Positions 10,995 to 23,344 of a stretch of DNA of 64,000 nucleotides are shown piece after piece. The notes under the pieces were generated by a model. It ran no database searches, was not told the origin of the DNA, and was given only the letters and a program-made list of their open reading frames with translations. Origin of the DNA: Apiospora phragmitis (Eukaryota; Ascomycota; Sordariomycetes; Amphisphaeriales; Apiosporaceae); assembly GCA_038363925.1 (NCBI GenBank), contig JAQQWL010000015.1, forward strand, positions 1,860,001 to 1,924,000. The letters are read 5' to 3'. How positions within the stretch are numbered: position 1 is the stretch's first letter; every line of letters starts with the position of its first letter. The translations under genes were made by a program, and so were the position numbers.

Positions 10995-13277
10995 ATGGTC
11001 TATTCGAATAACGTCATGGTATCAAACTCTCCTCCCACCGAGAACGCAAGACTGCTTTCGTCGCCTCCCAGACGCAACAATGGCAAGGAACGAAAGAACC
11101 CGTCCATTACTCCTAGGAAGTTTAGACGATTCTTTACCCCAAGGTCAAGCTTGTCATCTCATATAACCCACATCAGCCCGGCTCGGAAGGCTTTGAAGGA
11201 GCTGGCTTGCCCCGAGGTCAACAACCGCTATCAAACGCCGACACCTTCGAGCCCTCTTCAGCCCCCTAATGAGGAGGAAGAGGATTTGATTATAAACGAA
11301 AACTTTGCCTCCAACTTCCGAGCGACGAAACGACGCAAATTCCACCATACCCCTGAGTCATCGCCATGCCGGCCTGAGCCTCTTGATCATGGCCCAATCA
11401 AGCCTTCCCCCATCGGCAAGACAGCTCTTCTTAGCCCAATCGGGTCATTACAGTCCAGCCAAGACGTCCTGGACTCCCAAGAGAGCGATGATGACGAGGA
11501 TCTCCCTGTAGAGAAACCCGTTAAGCGCCTTGCGCCTTTGACTGCTCATGGGCTTGGTGGCCAAAGGCTCCAGCGCGAGTTTGGTGCCCTTCCTAGGCCC
11601 GGGCATTCTAGATCATACATGTCGTGTCCTGCTGCAGATTGGAGGATGGAGACGAGCGTATTCTACACCCGCCCCGAGGACGTCCACATGTGCACAAGCC
11701 AAGATGGTGTAGGCCGTTGTATACCGTTCTGCACTACGGCGTGTCACAGTATGTATACAAACTCCCCATTGCCTGCCTATGTAGAAGCACAATTCGACTA
11801 ACGTCATCGCAGCCAACAGCCTAGTGGCAGTGGGTGACGAAGAAGGCCAAATTCGTCTTCTGGACTCGTCTGGAGACCCTTCTTCAGAGCCTTTTAGCAA
11901 GGTCCACCTATCATTTCAGGCTCACAGCAACGCCATCATCGACATGGACTTCTCCGCGGATGATTCTCTTATTGCCACCGCATCAGGCGATCAGACTGGC
12001 CGGGTCATCGACATGATGACCCAGTCCACGGTCGCCGTACTTATGAACCATACCGCCTCGCTGAAACAAGTTCGGTTCCAACCAGGTCAATCCAACAATT
12101 CAGTCCTAGCTACGTCATCTCGCGACGGCAGTGTACAGATCTGGGATCTTCGATGCCGAGGGCCAGTACAAGATATCCCCGCATTGGCCGGATACGACAA
12201 CGGCTTGGCGTACCGTCTACGGCAGCCGAAGAATGGCTGTGTGGTGAATAGCATCTACCACGCGCATGCCCGGACACAACGGCAGGTCCAGCAGGCCGCT
12301 AACACTGGACCGGGCGATACGCCCTCGCGAGGAGAACTACCTGGTCGGATCGGTGATGTATCTGTTACCGCTCTGCAGTTTCTTCCAGAAGGACGGGAGC
12401 ACCTACTCCTCACAGCCTGTGAAGCGGATGCATCAATCAAGCTCTGGGATATCCGGTCCTCCTCACGGAAAGGTGCAACGGCATTGTCAACTATAGCACC
12501 ACCTACTTCACACTCACGTTGGAGACCATTTGGTGTTTCCTCGCTGTCACTGAACACGGACAGCACGCGACTATATGCCCTAACCAAAGACAACACTGTC
12601 TATGCCTACTCGACTGCGCACCTCATCTGGGGCACGCCCCTGAACTGTCTTCGCAGGCGACGAGAAGACGATATGGCGCAACGCACAGTGGGCTTGGTCC
12701 CATGTATGGGTTCCGTCATCCTTCACTCCATGCAACGAGCTTCTACGTCAAAGCCGCCGTACGCCCTGCCTCGCATGGTCGTCCGGAAATGCTTGCGGTC
12801 GGCAGTAGTGATGCCTGCGCGGTTGTTTTCCCTACTGAAGAGCGTTACTTTGGACATAATCTGGCCGAGCTTACCGCATCGCTCTCGCTCTCGGACTCGA
12901 CCATTGCTAGTTCCTCGGATACGTCGAAGCCGTTACCGCCTTCTCAGCCCGACCCACTTCGTCGGTCGTTGTTTCAACGAAGCAGCAGCAGCACCAACCT
13001 GGCGGCAAAGAGTGAAAAGGACGATATACCTATCATTCGTAATGGAACGCCACTAGTGCGTGGCCATGACCGTGAGGTTGGCGCTCTGTCTTGGACGGAC
13101 AAGGGAAAGCTTGTTACAGTGGGGGATGACTACCTGGTCCGATGTTGGCACGAAGGTCGGGAACAAGCGCGGGATCTCCGGGTCAATGGCGAGAGCGGCG
13201 GGCGGAGATGGGGTTGTGGATGGGCCCAGATCGAAGACTGGTCTGGCGACCAAAGTGACGACGATGATGAGGAGTGA
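10995..13277 (+). CDS. cdt2: CDT2/DTL-like WD40 substrate receptor (one-base shift in the sequence)
   Basis: Exons 10995-11748 and 11813-13277; about 739 residues if one base is restored. CDT2 is the WD40 receptor of the CRL4 ubiquitin ligase that destroys licensing and S-phase factors on PCNA. After a Ser/Pro-rich, basic N-terminus (about 220 residues) come WD repeats with HSNAIIDMDFSADDSLIATA, SRDGSVQIWDLRC, ADASIKLWDIR and the late HATSFYVKAAVRP motif typical of the family. The intron (donor GTATGT at 11749) joins in frame. The frame changes by -1 at the GGGG run 12629-12632, inside the conserved stretch after YAYSTAHLI; one more G restores it. Upstream and downstream parts are both well conserved, so this is probably a base-calling error. 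The Ser-rich insert near the end precedes the last WD repeat and an acidic tail. Confidence 0.85.
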
Positions 13278-15919
13278 TGGACCGATTAGCGGGTTGACGT
13301 CGTTGGAAAGAGACTTCGAGAAACGACTCTGGAACCCGTGTGCTACCGGTTGGATTAGATGATACCCCCCTGGAGCATCCATGTAAGGACTGCTTCGATT
13401 GAACTTTCGTGTACAGCTTCTGTAATCTGCTTTAGCGACGGAGTTAGGATAGACCACTTCGATACTAGGTCGTACAGGTAGGGGTCAAGTGTATTTTGTC
13501 TATATGATCCAAACAATTTTCAGCTCGGTATATCCAAACTCTACTTACTCGCTGCCGAAGTCGTCTGCCGCTGAGTTTCTGATGCGTAGCTTGCGGCCAG
13601 ACCAGGCCTTTGCACGTGCGTTAGACACTTCAGGTAGTGGCGTTCTGCCAACGTGCCGTGAGCGGTCTGGGGGCGTTATAGGCTTAAATGACGATGCTGC
13701 AGATCGTAAGGGTCTCATGCGAGGGTCGCCGTGTGGTGGTCCGACAGACGGTTTCCTTTAGAGGCCCTGGCTGAGGTAAGTATAGTTCGCTTAGATCAGC
13801 AGGCTGCTCGCGATCCAGACCAAGCAAGTATATACTCGCAGTATAAGCAAGATGTATCACAGCCTCACTATGCTAAGGGTCAATCTATTTGGCACGAGAT
13901 CTGCATTGATGACAGCTTCACAAATTTTTATGTAATGGTGTCCATATCCGCTGGCCGCAAACCGGAAGCAGTCAGCACAATAGAACCGGACGCATGCCGA
14001 ATTGGCTCTCCCTTGCCGAAGCTATTGGAAAGTTAGGGGGAGTTAACTCAGCCCCTGCTTGCCTGCGCCGTAGTTCAGTAGCGTCTATCGCTTTCGCACC
14101 AGGACTCTCAAGAAAAAAAGTGCGACAGCTGAAAGCGAACAAAGCCGAAAGAAATAGTGCGAGTCTTGGTCGAGCTTCCCGTGCCGCCTCGACCATACGA
14201 TGCAATTTGCGAAATGTGTGAAATGTTTTCCCAACAATATTATGGCGACTGCAGCAGTTGGCTTCCGATATTCATTGCATCCTAAGATATATACTGCCAA
14301 GATATACTGCCACCCTGCAGCATCGTAACGTAACATTACACAGACGATTGATTATCGTTGTGCATACTAGATTGAGTACTTACTATATCATAAGCTTACT
14401 GTGATGGTGTCATCCTTTTGCTTGCGCCTTCAGACGAACGAGAGTTCTGACACCCGTTTTTCTTCTTCCTCTTCTCTGAGGTCTTTAGCGCACGGGTGGA
14501 AACATATGGGAGGTATGGAAGGAAGGACGTTGATGCCAGCAAGTCAGGGTTCTTGGGGTACTTTTCATGAGTGTTGCAACGTGCTTACCTCATTAGAGTC
14601 GGCTTACCCCATTAGGCAGCGGTTTACAGGGCAATATGGGGAAGAATCACTGCTAAAAAGAAGCTTCGCCCCAGGTGGGAACGATCCTGCCCACTAGTGG
14701 CAGCATCTTGCTGCCAAAAATAATATCACGACCGGTCCTGGCAATGATCTTCAGGCCCAACACAGCTGGACTTGCAGTTTTACTGTACAAGACCTCTTGC
14801 CTTTGCATGCACTTCAATCTTAACCACCAGCACACCATCCCGAGCATGGTGCAGATGCCAAGCCGAACCGCTTCAACAGACTAAGAAAACCGCCGCCCGG
14901 CTCCGACTTTCTTCACTCTTCACTTGGATTATCGTCGTTCGGCATCACCGCCGCTTCTCTCCCTCTCAGGCTCCTGCACAGCACACTCGCTCGGGGGATG
15001 CGTGCTGTTGTGTATCTACCTACCGTCAGCCCGTGTATGCTTGCGAGATAGGCAGACAAGGTGCGAGATGCGTCCGTCGTATGCGTCTGTGTCTATACCC
15101 CAATCTGACCAGAAATCGGTGGGATGGTTTGAGACCACTCAGCCTGTCTGTCTGACAACTCCAAATTTACCCACCCGACTATTCCACGATGGCTCACGGC
15201 CTGCTTACTCTGTATACCTCCAGGAACGTGCGGCAAGGTCTAAACTTAGCTTTTCTGTCTTCTTTCTTTCGTTCTGTCTTTCTGTCTCCCTCGTTCCCGG
15301 GAGTTTGCCCGCTTGACTTATCCCTTGTGGCAGACTCCAACCGTCTTTGGACCCTGGATCGGTCGAATTTTTTTTTCTTTGCTGCATTCGGACAAGTCTT
15401 CACGATGTGTTCTAGCCTGGCCCGAAGCGGGCAGGGCCTGAGTCGCCTTTGATAGTCTGACTTTCAAGTGGGTCGGCCGTCTGTTATGGACTTGCAGGAG
15501 CATCTCGGGTCTCGCTTGCCTCGTGCACCAGTATGCGCTCCCTGTTAGTGGGAGATAGAACGAGCCCTTCTACGTACCCGCCTCTTTCCCGCAGGAGTCT
15601 GGAACACCCCCTGGTTAGTACTGCCCCGGCGGAGCTGTGGAGGCTCAGCGCCGTGTAGTAGTGTGCTCGTATAGTGTGGTATGGTTACTATGGTCTGCAT
15701 ACTTACCCAAGATGAAGATCCACATGCACCATCCTGGATCCATCCTAAACGGTCCTCCGCAATAAGCAAGATCACCATAGGTTTTGTATAAGATGGAGTG
15801 TTAACCCGGCTGGGTGACCGTTGTCCTCTCTTTTTGCCATGGCTCAAGCGAGTATATAGATAGTATCGTTTGTCCTCCTTCCCTTATAAGTGCTTGCTCA
15901 CTTAACCTCCCCTCGCGCC
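13278..15919. other. 2.6-kb intergenic region
   Basis: Lies between two plus-strand genes. Open frames of 60-130 codons occur on both strands, but none has recognisable motifs. Pyrimidine-rich runs increase from about 15230 onward, towards the SGNH gene promoter. No RNA gene was seen. Confidence 0.4.
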
Positions 15920-18797
15920 ATGGCTTCCTCGGCAACCATGAAGATGCTCGGCGGAGCTTTCCTGGCCGCCAGCGCCGTCCTCCAAGGTGTATCGGCAACT
16001 CTCGATGGGCCTTCACCATGGGCCGCCGGAGAATTCGGTCCCGACGTGGTAACACCCGCAACGCTATCGGTGCCCGACACGACAGAGGGGATCAACGTCA
16101 CTTCTTTTGATATGAACGACGATGTGAACGACCTCAGCCCACGGGCCGCCAAATTCTGGCTCAGGGTCATGCCCCTTGGCGCGTCCATCACCCAGGGTAT
16201 CAAATCCAGTGACGGCAACGGCTATCGGAAACACATCCGGGATCAGCTTCGTTTCGCCGGGTGGAATGTGAACATGGTTGGTTCCAAGCAGGATGGAAAC
16301 ATGAACGACAAGGTACGCCTCGTACGATCATGGTATTTATTGATACGAATGGTCAAACTAAAGTTGGACTCCTCACGTACAGGATAATGAAGGCCATCCG
16401 GGTTGGGTCATCTCACAAGTGACCGGTGCTGCCAAGAGCAGTATCAACCTGCGTCCCAACCTGGTTCTGATCAATGCCGGCACCAACGACTGCTTACAGA
16501 ATATCGATACTGGTAACGCGGGCAAACGAATGCAAGACATGATTAATCTTCTACTGGAAAAGATACCGGAGACTACCATCATTTTGTCTACGATCCTGCC
16601 GTCTGCCACTCGCCAGTCTTGCGTTGATGATGTCAATAAGCAGCTCAAAGCTCTCAAGGACGAGAGCAAGAGAGTGTATCTCGCCGAAATGCAACTGACG
16701 ATTAACGACATCACCTCCGATGGTAAGCAACTCCCGAGGCGAAGAGGAAGCTCAATACGCCCTAGTGGCTGCCCCTGAGTTCATACTCATATGGATATGC
16801 GCTAAAACATCCGTACAGGCACTCACCCCAACGATGAAGGCTACAAAAAGATGGCCTCGGCTTGGTGGGCGGCTTTCCAAAGGGCCGAGAAAGCTATTAA
16901 GGCACCGAATAACAACATCGATGACGAAAAGGAGACAAAGGGCACCGGAGGCGGCACGAAGACCTGCGCCAAATCCAACAGTGTTGCGGGTCGCGGCCCC
17001 GTACAGACTCAGCTCGAGGGCACGGGCGCCGACGATGGAAACTACCGACACCGCTCTACCCCAGGCATAACTTTCACGGTGCCCAGCTCGCCGTCGATCC
17101 AATACCAGTTTGCGCAGCTTGTCAACTTTGGCGGCGCTGACCGCGGCGCCGAGACGGACGAGCTCATCAAGATCGAGAAGCAAAGCGATGGCTCTAACAA
17201 GTACTCATACTACCTCAACAATGGGGACAAGTACGACACGTCGACCACGGACTTCAGCCTGCCGTTCAAGTGCGCTGGCAATGTTGCGCACGTGTGGGGA
17301 GATCTGAACAACGACGGCTTGGACGATATATGGTGCATTGGTGCACAGGGACAGGCGACGGTGGCCCTCAACCGCGGGGGCAACCCGCCACGTTTCGAGA
17401 GCATCGGCGAGGTCATGGCTTCTCCTGGGTCTTACGGCCCGGGCGATGTTCTGGTGGCCGACATCGATGGAGATGGGCGCGCCGACTATTGCGTGCAAGA
17501 GAGCAACGGCGACATTCGTGGCTGGCGAAATGGCGGCTCGGGCGACAAGGTCTCATTCTGGCAAGGTTTTGCGAGGGCCGACGGAGGTGGCGACGTCATT
17601 TTCCCCGGCAAGGGCAAGCCCAACAAGAACATGGTTCGCATGGGCGACCTGAACGGTAACTTTCGTTCCGACTGGATGTATATCGGCGATCAGGGCCAGA
17701 TCGAGAGCTGGATCAACCAGCGTGGTTGGGGCAACGGCATCGTTCCGGACTGGGTTTCCGCCGGGCAAACGCACGGAGGCGTCGGGCGCGGTTCCGAGAT
17801 TCAAGTGGGCCGCGTCTACGGTTCCGGGCGACTGGACTACGTCTGGATGAAGCCCGCAGGCGACAAAATTGAAGTTACCGTCTACCAGAACCTCGGTGAG
17901 GGCGGCACGCGCCGCAAGGGGGACGGCGTCTTCTACTGCGATATGACGGGCAGCGGGTCCGACGACTACGTCTGGGTCTGGTCCCCCGGCGACAAGGCCG
18001 AACTCTACATCAATACGCACAACCCGCCCAACTGGAAGGAGGACACCAAGACCCTGTTCAACATCGGCCGTAACCGCCGCTCCATCCACCTGGCCGACTG
18101 GGACGGCGACGGCAAGTGCGACGTCCTGTCGCAGCGTAAGTCGGACGGCGCGCTCGAGTGGTGGCGCAACGGCTACGACAAGGCCACCGGTCGCTTCTCC
18201 TTCGAGTACAAGGGCTTCGTGGCCGGGTCCGAGAAGTGCAGCCAGGGCTGGGGCGTCAGCATCTTCGATCGCGGCCTGCGCCTCGCCGACATCGACGGCG
18301 ACGGCCGCGCCGACTACTTGTGCCTCGAGAAGGACGGCCGCACCACGGGCCTCCTCAACACCAAGACGGGCCTCGTGGACGTGGGCCAGATCAAGTTCAG
18401 CGAGGGCTGGGACCGCGCCAACATCCGCTTCGCCGACGTCGAGGCCTCGGGCCGCGCCGACATGGTCTGGGTCGACAAGTACACGGGCCAGGCGACCGTC
18501 CTGAAGAATAAAGGGCGCATCCAGGCCGGCGCCAGCTCCTTCACCTGGGAGAACCGCGGCGTCCTGTACAAGGGGATCGGCGAGCGCGGCACTAATATGC
18601 ACCTCGCCAACCTCGGCGGCAAGGGCCGCGCCGATTTCGTGCAGGTCCTGCCCGTGTCCAATAGGGCCTACACGTGGTTCAACGAGTGTCCGGCCAGCGG
18701 CGGCGATGATGGGGCCATTGTTGATCCTAAGCTTCATGCTTATAGCAGTGTGAAGCGCTCCAACAGCAGGATCATGCGGAGGTCGTCGGACTGGTAA
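15920..18797 (+). CDS. Secreted SGNH hydrolase with FG-GAP/VCBS repeats
   Basis: Exons 15920-16312, 16383-16722 and 16819-18797 give 903 residues. A signal peptide (MKMLGGAFLAASAVLQGVSA) is followed by an SGNH esterase-type domain (about residues 70-265). It shows block I RVMPLGASITQG with the nucleophilic Ser, INAGTND for the oxyanion-hole Asn, and DGTHPNDEGY with the catalytic Asp and His. The remaining 600 residues hold FG-GAP/VCBS repeats with Ca-binding-type loops, for example GDLNNDGLDDIW, ADIDGDGRADY and ADWDGDGKCD, which form a beta-propeller in known proteins. An extracellular carbohydrate or ester substrate is likely but not identifiable. A start at 15938 is also possible. Both introns are standard. 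Confidence 0.9.
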
Positions 18798-19758
18798 TCA
18801 ATTTCAGCTCATCTTAATTTTAGTTTTGGTTTTGGATGCATTGCTTTGGCGTGATTGTTATTATACCTGGGGAGGTAAAGGGGTTCATGCATTGTATGGC
18901 GCTGACGGTGTTCTGTTTTTGCTTTTGGGTGGATAGGGAGCAGGTAGTTTTTACAGCATAGATTAGGATACTCAGCCTGTTTATTAGTTTGTATATACTG
19001 CATAAAGTATAAACGTATACAATATAGCCAGACGTTGATTCTGTTGTGAGCAATAGGCAACTACGACTTCTTCGAGGATTGTGAACACGAAGACTTCGAT
19101 CTTTATTTATTTTATTTTCCTCTATTCTTACTAAAGTCATGTAATACGAAGCAGCGCAGAGTATATACGAACGCAAAACGACTACACAGAGTCCCAATCT
19201 TGTTCATAATCTCGGCATGCGAGCCAGACTCTAGTCAGGAGAAGGTCATATTAGTCACACATTGAACCATAAGTTTGAGGAAGAAAAGAATACCTACACT
19301 GTCTACTCAAAATCGAACAACTACTTTCACTCCCATACCCAAGGACAGCTACCGAGATCCTTGCGTTGGATAACTCGGAGAAAGAAACCTGGATGCTTTT
19401 ATTTTTGCAAGGGCATGATATTAAATCCGGCACAAACGAAACAACCTTTTCCATTTGATTAAGCGTCAGTGGCTTCTTTAGGTAGATGAGCCAGTCAAGA
19501 AGAATATCATGATCATTTTGGTCAATAAGATCTATCTAGGTATCTATTGATGCAAGCAGTTATTCCAGGGTAGGGGGTATCGTAGGTTATAGAAAATGCC
19601 AAAACTCCCAAACTCCACAACCTTCTCGATCACGGTTCCTGTAATCCCATCCGACACACACACATAACTGGTGCTGTCTGGTTCAAACTGTGATGACTGA
19701 CGCCTAGCACGCCAGCAATACCGGCTCATCCGCCCTCATTAATGTCCTTCTCTCTCCT
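18798..19758. other. Convergent spacer, AT-rich
   Basis: About 960 bases between convergent genes, AT-rich around 18960-19160. Probably 3' UTRs; nothing else recognised. Confidence 0.4.
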
Positions 19759-20916
19759 TTACTCGGAGCGAGTGCTGCCCGCAAAGTGGACATGTTCCCC
19801 ACCTGACTGGTTCTTCATACCACGGGTAGGGCTGGGCGTCTTAAACTCCGACGCCTCATTCTCGCTACTGCCACCACTGCCGCTGTCCTCGGCAATCCTG
19901 CTCTCGCTCAGCATCTTGGCCCACGCGCGCCGCTCCTTGGTGATGACCACGCTGTCGCGCTGCCGGATGCCGAGAAGCTTGCTCATGCGGCCCATTATGC
20001 CCTCACCCTCGTCGGCCTTAGCGTCATGGGACTGCTTGCTGGGCCCGGTGCCGCAGACGCCGTCCAACTCGCTCACCATCTCGATCATGCACTCAAAGAC
20101 CTTCCTGGCCTCCTCGACGACGTCGTCCTTCTCGCCCTCGGTCAGGAGGCTGCCGGACGACTGGGCGAAGCGCTCCTTGAAGGACGCCTTGATCTCGTCG
20201 CCGCCCTGGGCCGTGTCGAAGGTGAAAAAGCGGAGCGGCAAATCCGGGTTGAGCGACAGGCAGTTGGCGTTCCAGAATGAGGGCTCCACTCGCGCCAGGG
20301 ACGCTCGGATAAAGCGCCCTCCGCTGAAGAGCGCCATGTAGAGGACCCAGGCATAGGCGAGAAGGACATGAGGCCTCGCTCGGACAGACTGGCGCAGGCG
20401 CTGCAAGAATGCGGCGAGGACGGGAGATTCCGCCGCGACGCTTAGTTGCTCCTCGAGAAGCTCGGGGGACCATCCGGTCAGGGCCACAATGTCGGCTTCG
20501 AGGGCCTCTGTCCGCTCCAACTCGGGCGTGTGGACATGGTGTAAAAGCGAGTGGATACGAGAGCAGACCGTAGGTGCGTGGGGTGCGTCGAGCACATGCG
20601 GGCTGTGGTGAACAGCGGCCGAGGGCTTGCACACTTCGCAGGAGTGCTCAGCCGGGACGACGCCCGTGGCAGACGGTTGAGGCGAATCCAGAATTTCTCG
20701 CCATAATGATTCGAAGCTGTTGTATATGGGCGTAAGGTGTAACAGTCCAGAGGCGTAGTTGGACGGGTCCTGGGCGTTAGGGGGGATGGCCAGAGGCAAG
20801 CGGTAGATGACAAGCTTGTTCAGTTGCGTATGTACTGGTCTCGTCGCGATATTAATAGCTTCAGAGAGAGGCCGACCTGTCTCCTCGATTTTAGAAGGCA
20901 TCATAGGGAGAGTCAA
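19759..20916 (-). CDS. Heme oxygenase-fold protein
   Basis: An intronless frame of 385 residues. The N-terminal segment EAINIATRPVHTQLNKL contains a His in the position of the proximal heme ligand of heme oxygenases. AYAWVLYMALFSGGRFIRASL matches the helix with the conserved GG-R motif over the distal heme face. The central insert has several Cys and His residues (HSCEVCKPS, then VHHSPH) and is unlike bacterial enzymes. The C-terminus is long, polar and charged. It may release biliverdin, CO and iron from heme, but many fungal members are uncharacterised. Starts at 20916 or 20901 are both possible. No obvious C-terminal anchor was seen. Confidence 0.75.
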   Translation of the reverse strand: MTLPMMPSKIEETGRPLSEAINIATRPVHTQLNKLVIYRLPLAIPPNAQDPSNYASGLLHLTPIYNSFESLWREILDSPQPSATGVVPAEHSCEVCKPSAAVHHSPHVLDAPHAPTVCSRIHSLLHHVHTPELERTEALEADIVALTGWSPELLEEQLSVAAESPVLAAFLQRLRQSVRARPHVLLAYAWVLYMALFSGGRFIRASLARVEPSFWNANCLSLNPDLPLRFFTFDTAQGGDEIKASFKERFAQSSGSLLTEGEKDDVVEEARKVFECMIEMVSELDGVCGTGPSKQSHDAKADEGEGIMGRMSKLLGIRQRDSVVITKERRAWAKMLSESRIAEDSGSGGSSENEASEFKTPSPTRGMKNQSGGEHVHFAGSTRSE

Positions 20917-23344
20917 CCACGGCAGGTTGAAAGATGCTATAATGGGTAGTGCAGGTCCAAGTAGTTGTATATAAGAGACGCAGAGAACTGGGTCAGATCA
21001 TGGTGGACGTGTCGGATGTACTCGAGTGTAATATGTAGAACGGGGGTTTTTGAAGGCAGGCAGAATCCAAAAGAATCTGTATGTGTGATGGTTCCTAGTC
21101 AGGATGAGGTTCGAGGTTTAGGTGGGCAGTGTACTTCCGAGTCACACGAGCTTCGACTTGCTCATCTGCCAGTGAGTGAATGTACACGTGGGAAGTGACA
21201 ACAGGCGCCTTGCGCTTGGCTCTCTGTCAGAAATCTAAAGACTTCCTGGAACTCGGCCGCTTCCGGGAAGGAGGTAAGCTTCGGTGGAAGAAGTCGCGGC
21301 TGCCCTGACTGCTCGCGTGAGGCAGGCCAGGAAGGGATTCTTGTGGTTCGGTACCGGTAAGTCTGACAAGATGAAACCAAACCAAGTACAGTACCTACGT
21401 TAGGTAGTAGGCAGGTATGTAGTAGGTAGGTGATAAGGTATGGCGGGGAGGGTAGCCCGGTGAGACTAATAATAGTTTGTTTGTGTGGTGCAGAGACGGG
21501 GATCGCAGCCTTACAGGTGAATCATCGATGGACATGTCAGTCTAAGAAGAACAAGCAACGTCTGTCTGCCACGCATCGCGCCTCTTCTTTTTTTTTATTA
21601 GAGAGGAAAGAAGCAAGACCACCAACTCCCGATCGGTCTCCAGGATTGCATACAGCCCTCCCGACCGGCACACCCACAGCCGTCCAATGATGAACAGGGG
21701 CGACTTCTGGTTCAGGCCCGGTCGGTACCTACATACGAATAAGCGGACCACTGGGTAACGACCCCTAGGCATGAGGAAACATGCACATGTTACATCATAC
21801 CCTGATGGGGTTTCCCAAAGTAGGAAGCCCATCCCATTAATAACGGTCATGCATGCACCTACTGTGCTTACATAGCAACGTGCTGGGATGATATAACCTG
21901 GTGGTCCAACTCTATCTTGTGACACTGACCACCGCCAACTTTCCAAGGGCTGACTGGCAACTGGCTGATGTAACCGATTTGTTCATCGGACGGGGGAGAT
22001 GGGATTCTGGAGCAGATGGCCTATGTACGGAAAAGCCCATATCAATGCTAGCAAATTCGCCATTTCCTCGTCAGTGTGGCCCCACTCTCGATGTCATCAG
22101 TGGCGGCTATACGCCCCGACAGGCTGGTTATCGTCGTTAAATCAATATTCGCAGCAGACAATTGACACGGTAACATGAGATAACCCATAATTGATCAGCA
22201 TCCAATACGTAGCAAAGTACGTGTGTTTTTCAATACCGGATTCCAGTCCGTTTTTTCCAGGTTGTCGACACAACACGATATCGTGACCAGAAGGGCATGG
22301 TGTTCAGCCATCCCTCTCCCTCTGTCTCCCCAGCCGCTGCTGGGGGCTGTTCTCATGCCCAGTGCACCTTGTCCGCCCTTAGCCTCCCTCTCGACCTGCG
22401 ACGTTCTAGACCGTCTTGCTCCTAACCCTTTAGCAGCAGACGCCAATACTGCAAATAGGCTAGCCAAGGGGGGGGGGGGCTGCCCGTTACAAATCGAACG
22501 ATCTGCCTCAGTAACAGCGATCTGCAGCTCCATTTGCGATGGAGTACTGTATATAGAAGCACTTCGAAAACCGGCGGTGATACGTGAAAGCACAACAGAA
22601 TCACGGTGACAGAGAAATAGGAGATGCATTAGGGAGGAATGAGAACCAATAACCACTAATAATTGAGAAAGTTGCACCAGTATTCCGAGTTACGAGCGAT
22701 TTGAGCCTATGGCATGGATAAACATCACAACTAATATCTCTAGTCGGGATGAGTCAAACTCTTTTACTCACTAATAAGTACTCATTACAGAACTCGACTG
22801 TCGGAACCGCAAACGTCCCTTTTCTCAACAACTGCTTATACGAAAGAAGCGGGGGGAGCCGTCTAGAATGATGCGCGGCAAGAGCCCCTGCCGATCTGGA
22901 CAGGATGGCCAGCATCATCTCATCGTGTTCGGATAGATTGGTATGTAAGGGACGCATCTCGGAGCACACTAGCCCGTGCGGACATAGTCCCGGCTCCAGT
23001 CATCCAATCGAGTTCACGGTTCAGGTTGGGCCGCTCACCTGCAACAACAAAGGAAGCTGATATCGATAGGCGACATGCAACTCCACGATCGTACTGAATG
23101 CTGGTGTCTTTGAAGTTCTTGTTAGGAGGTAATCACGTATACCTTTTTGGATAGATTGGTGGGCTTAGTTCCTTGTAATCTAGACTGTCCACACATGATA
23201 TCTACATAGACCCCAGGTCATCCTTAACGCCGATTTATCCTTATGCAGATACCGAAAAGTCCCAGGCGCCATTGTATATGGAATCAGATCAGTCGGGTTT
23301 GTTGGTTCCCTAGAAACGAAAAAAGTGTAACCGGCCCCGGAGCT
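20917..23344. other. 2.4-kb intergenic region
   Basis: Lies between two minus-strand genes. It contains GTAG/GTAGGTAG-type repeats near 21390-21435 and a G homopolymer (see separate entry). Open frames lack motifs; no gene can be supported. Confidence 0.4.
22468..22479. repeat. G12 homopolymer
   Basis: An uninterrupted run of twelve G in intergenic DNA. Such a run is prone to length error and could stack into G-quadruplex structures. Confidence 0.9.

Noticed and set aside
17553..18737. 394-codon minus-strand open frame
   Set aside because: Antisense to the FG-GAP repeats of the SGNH protein; composition shadow.
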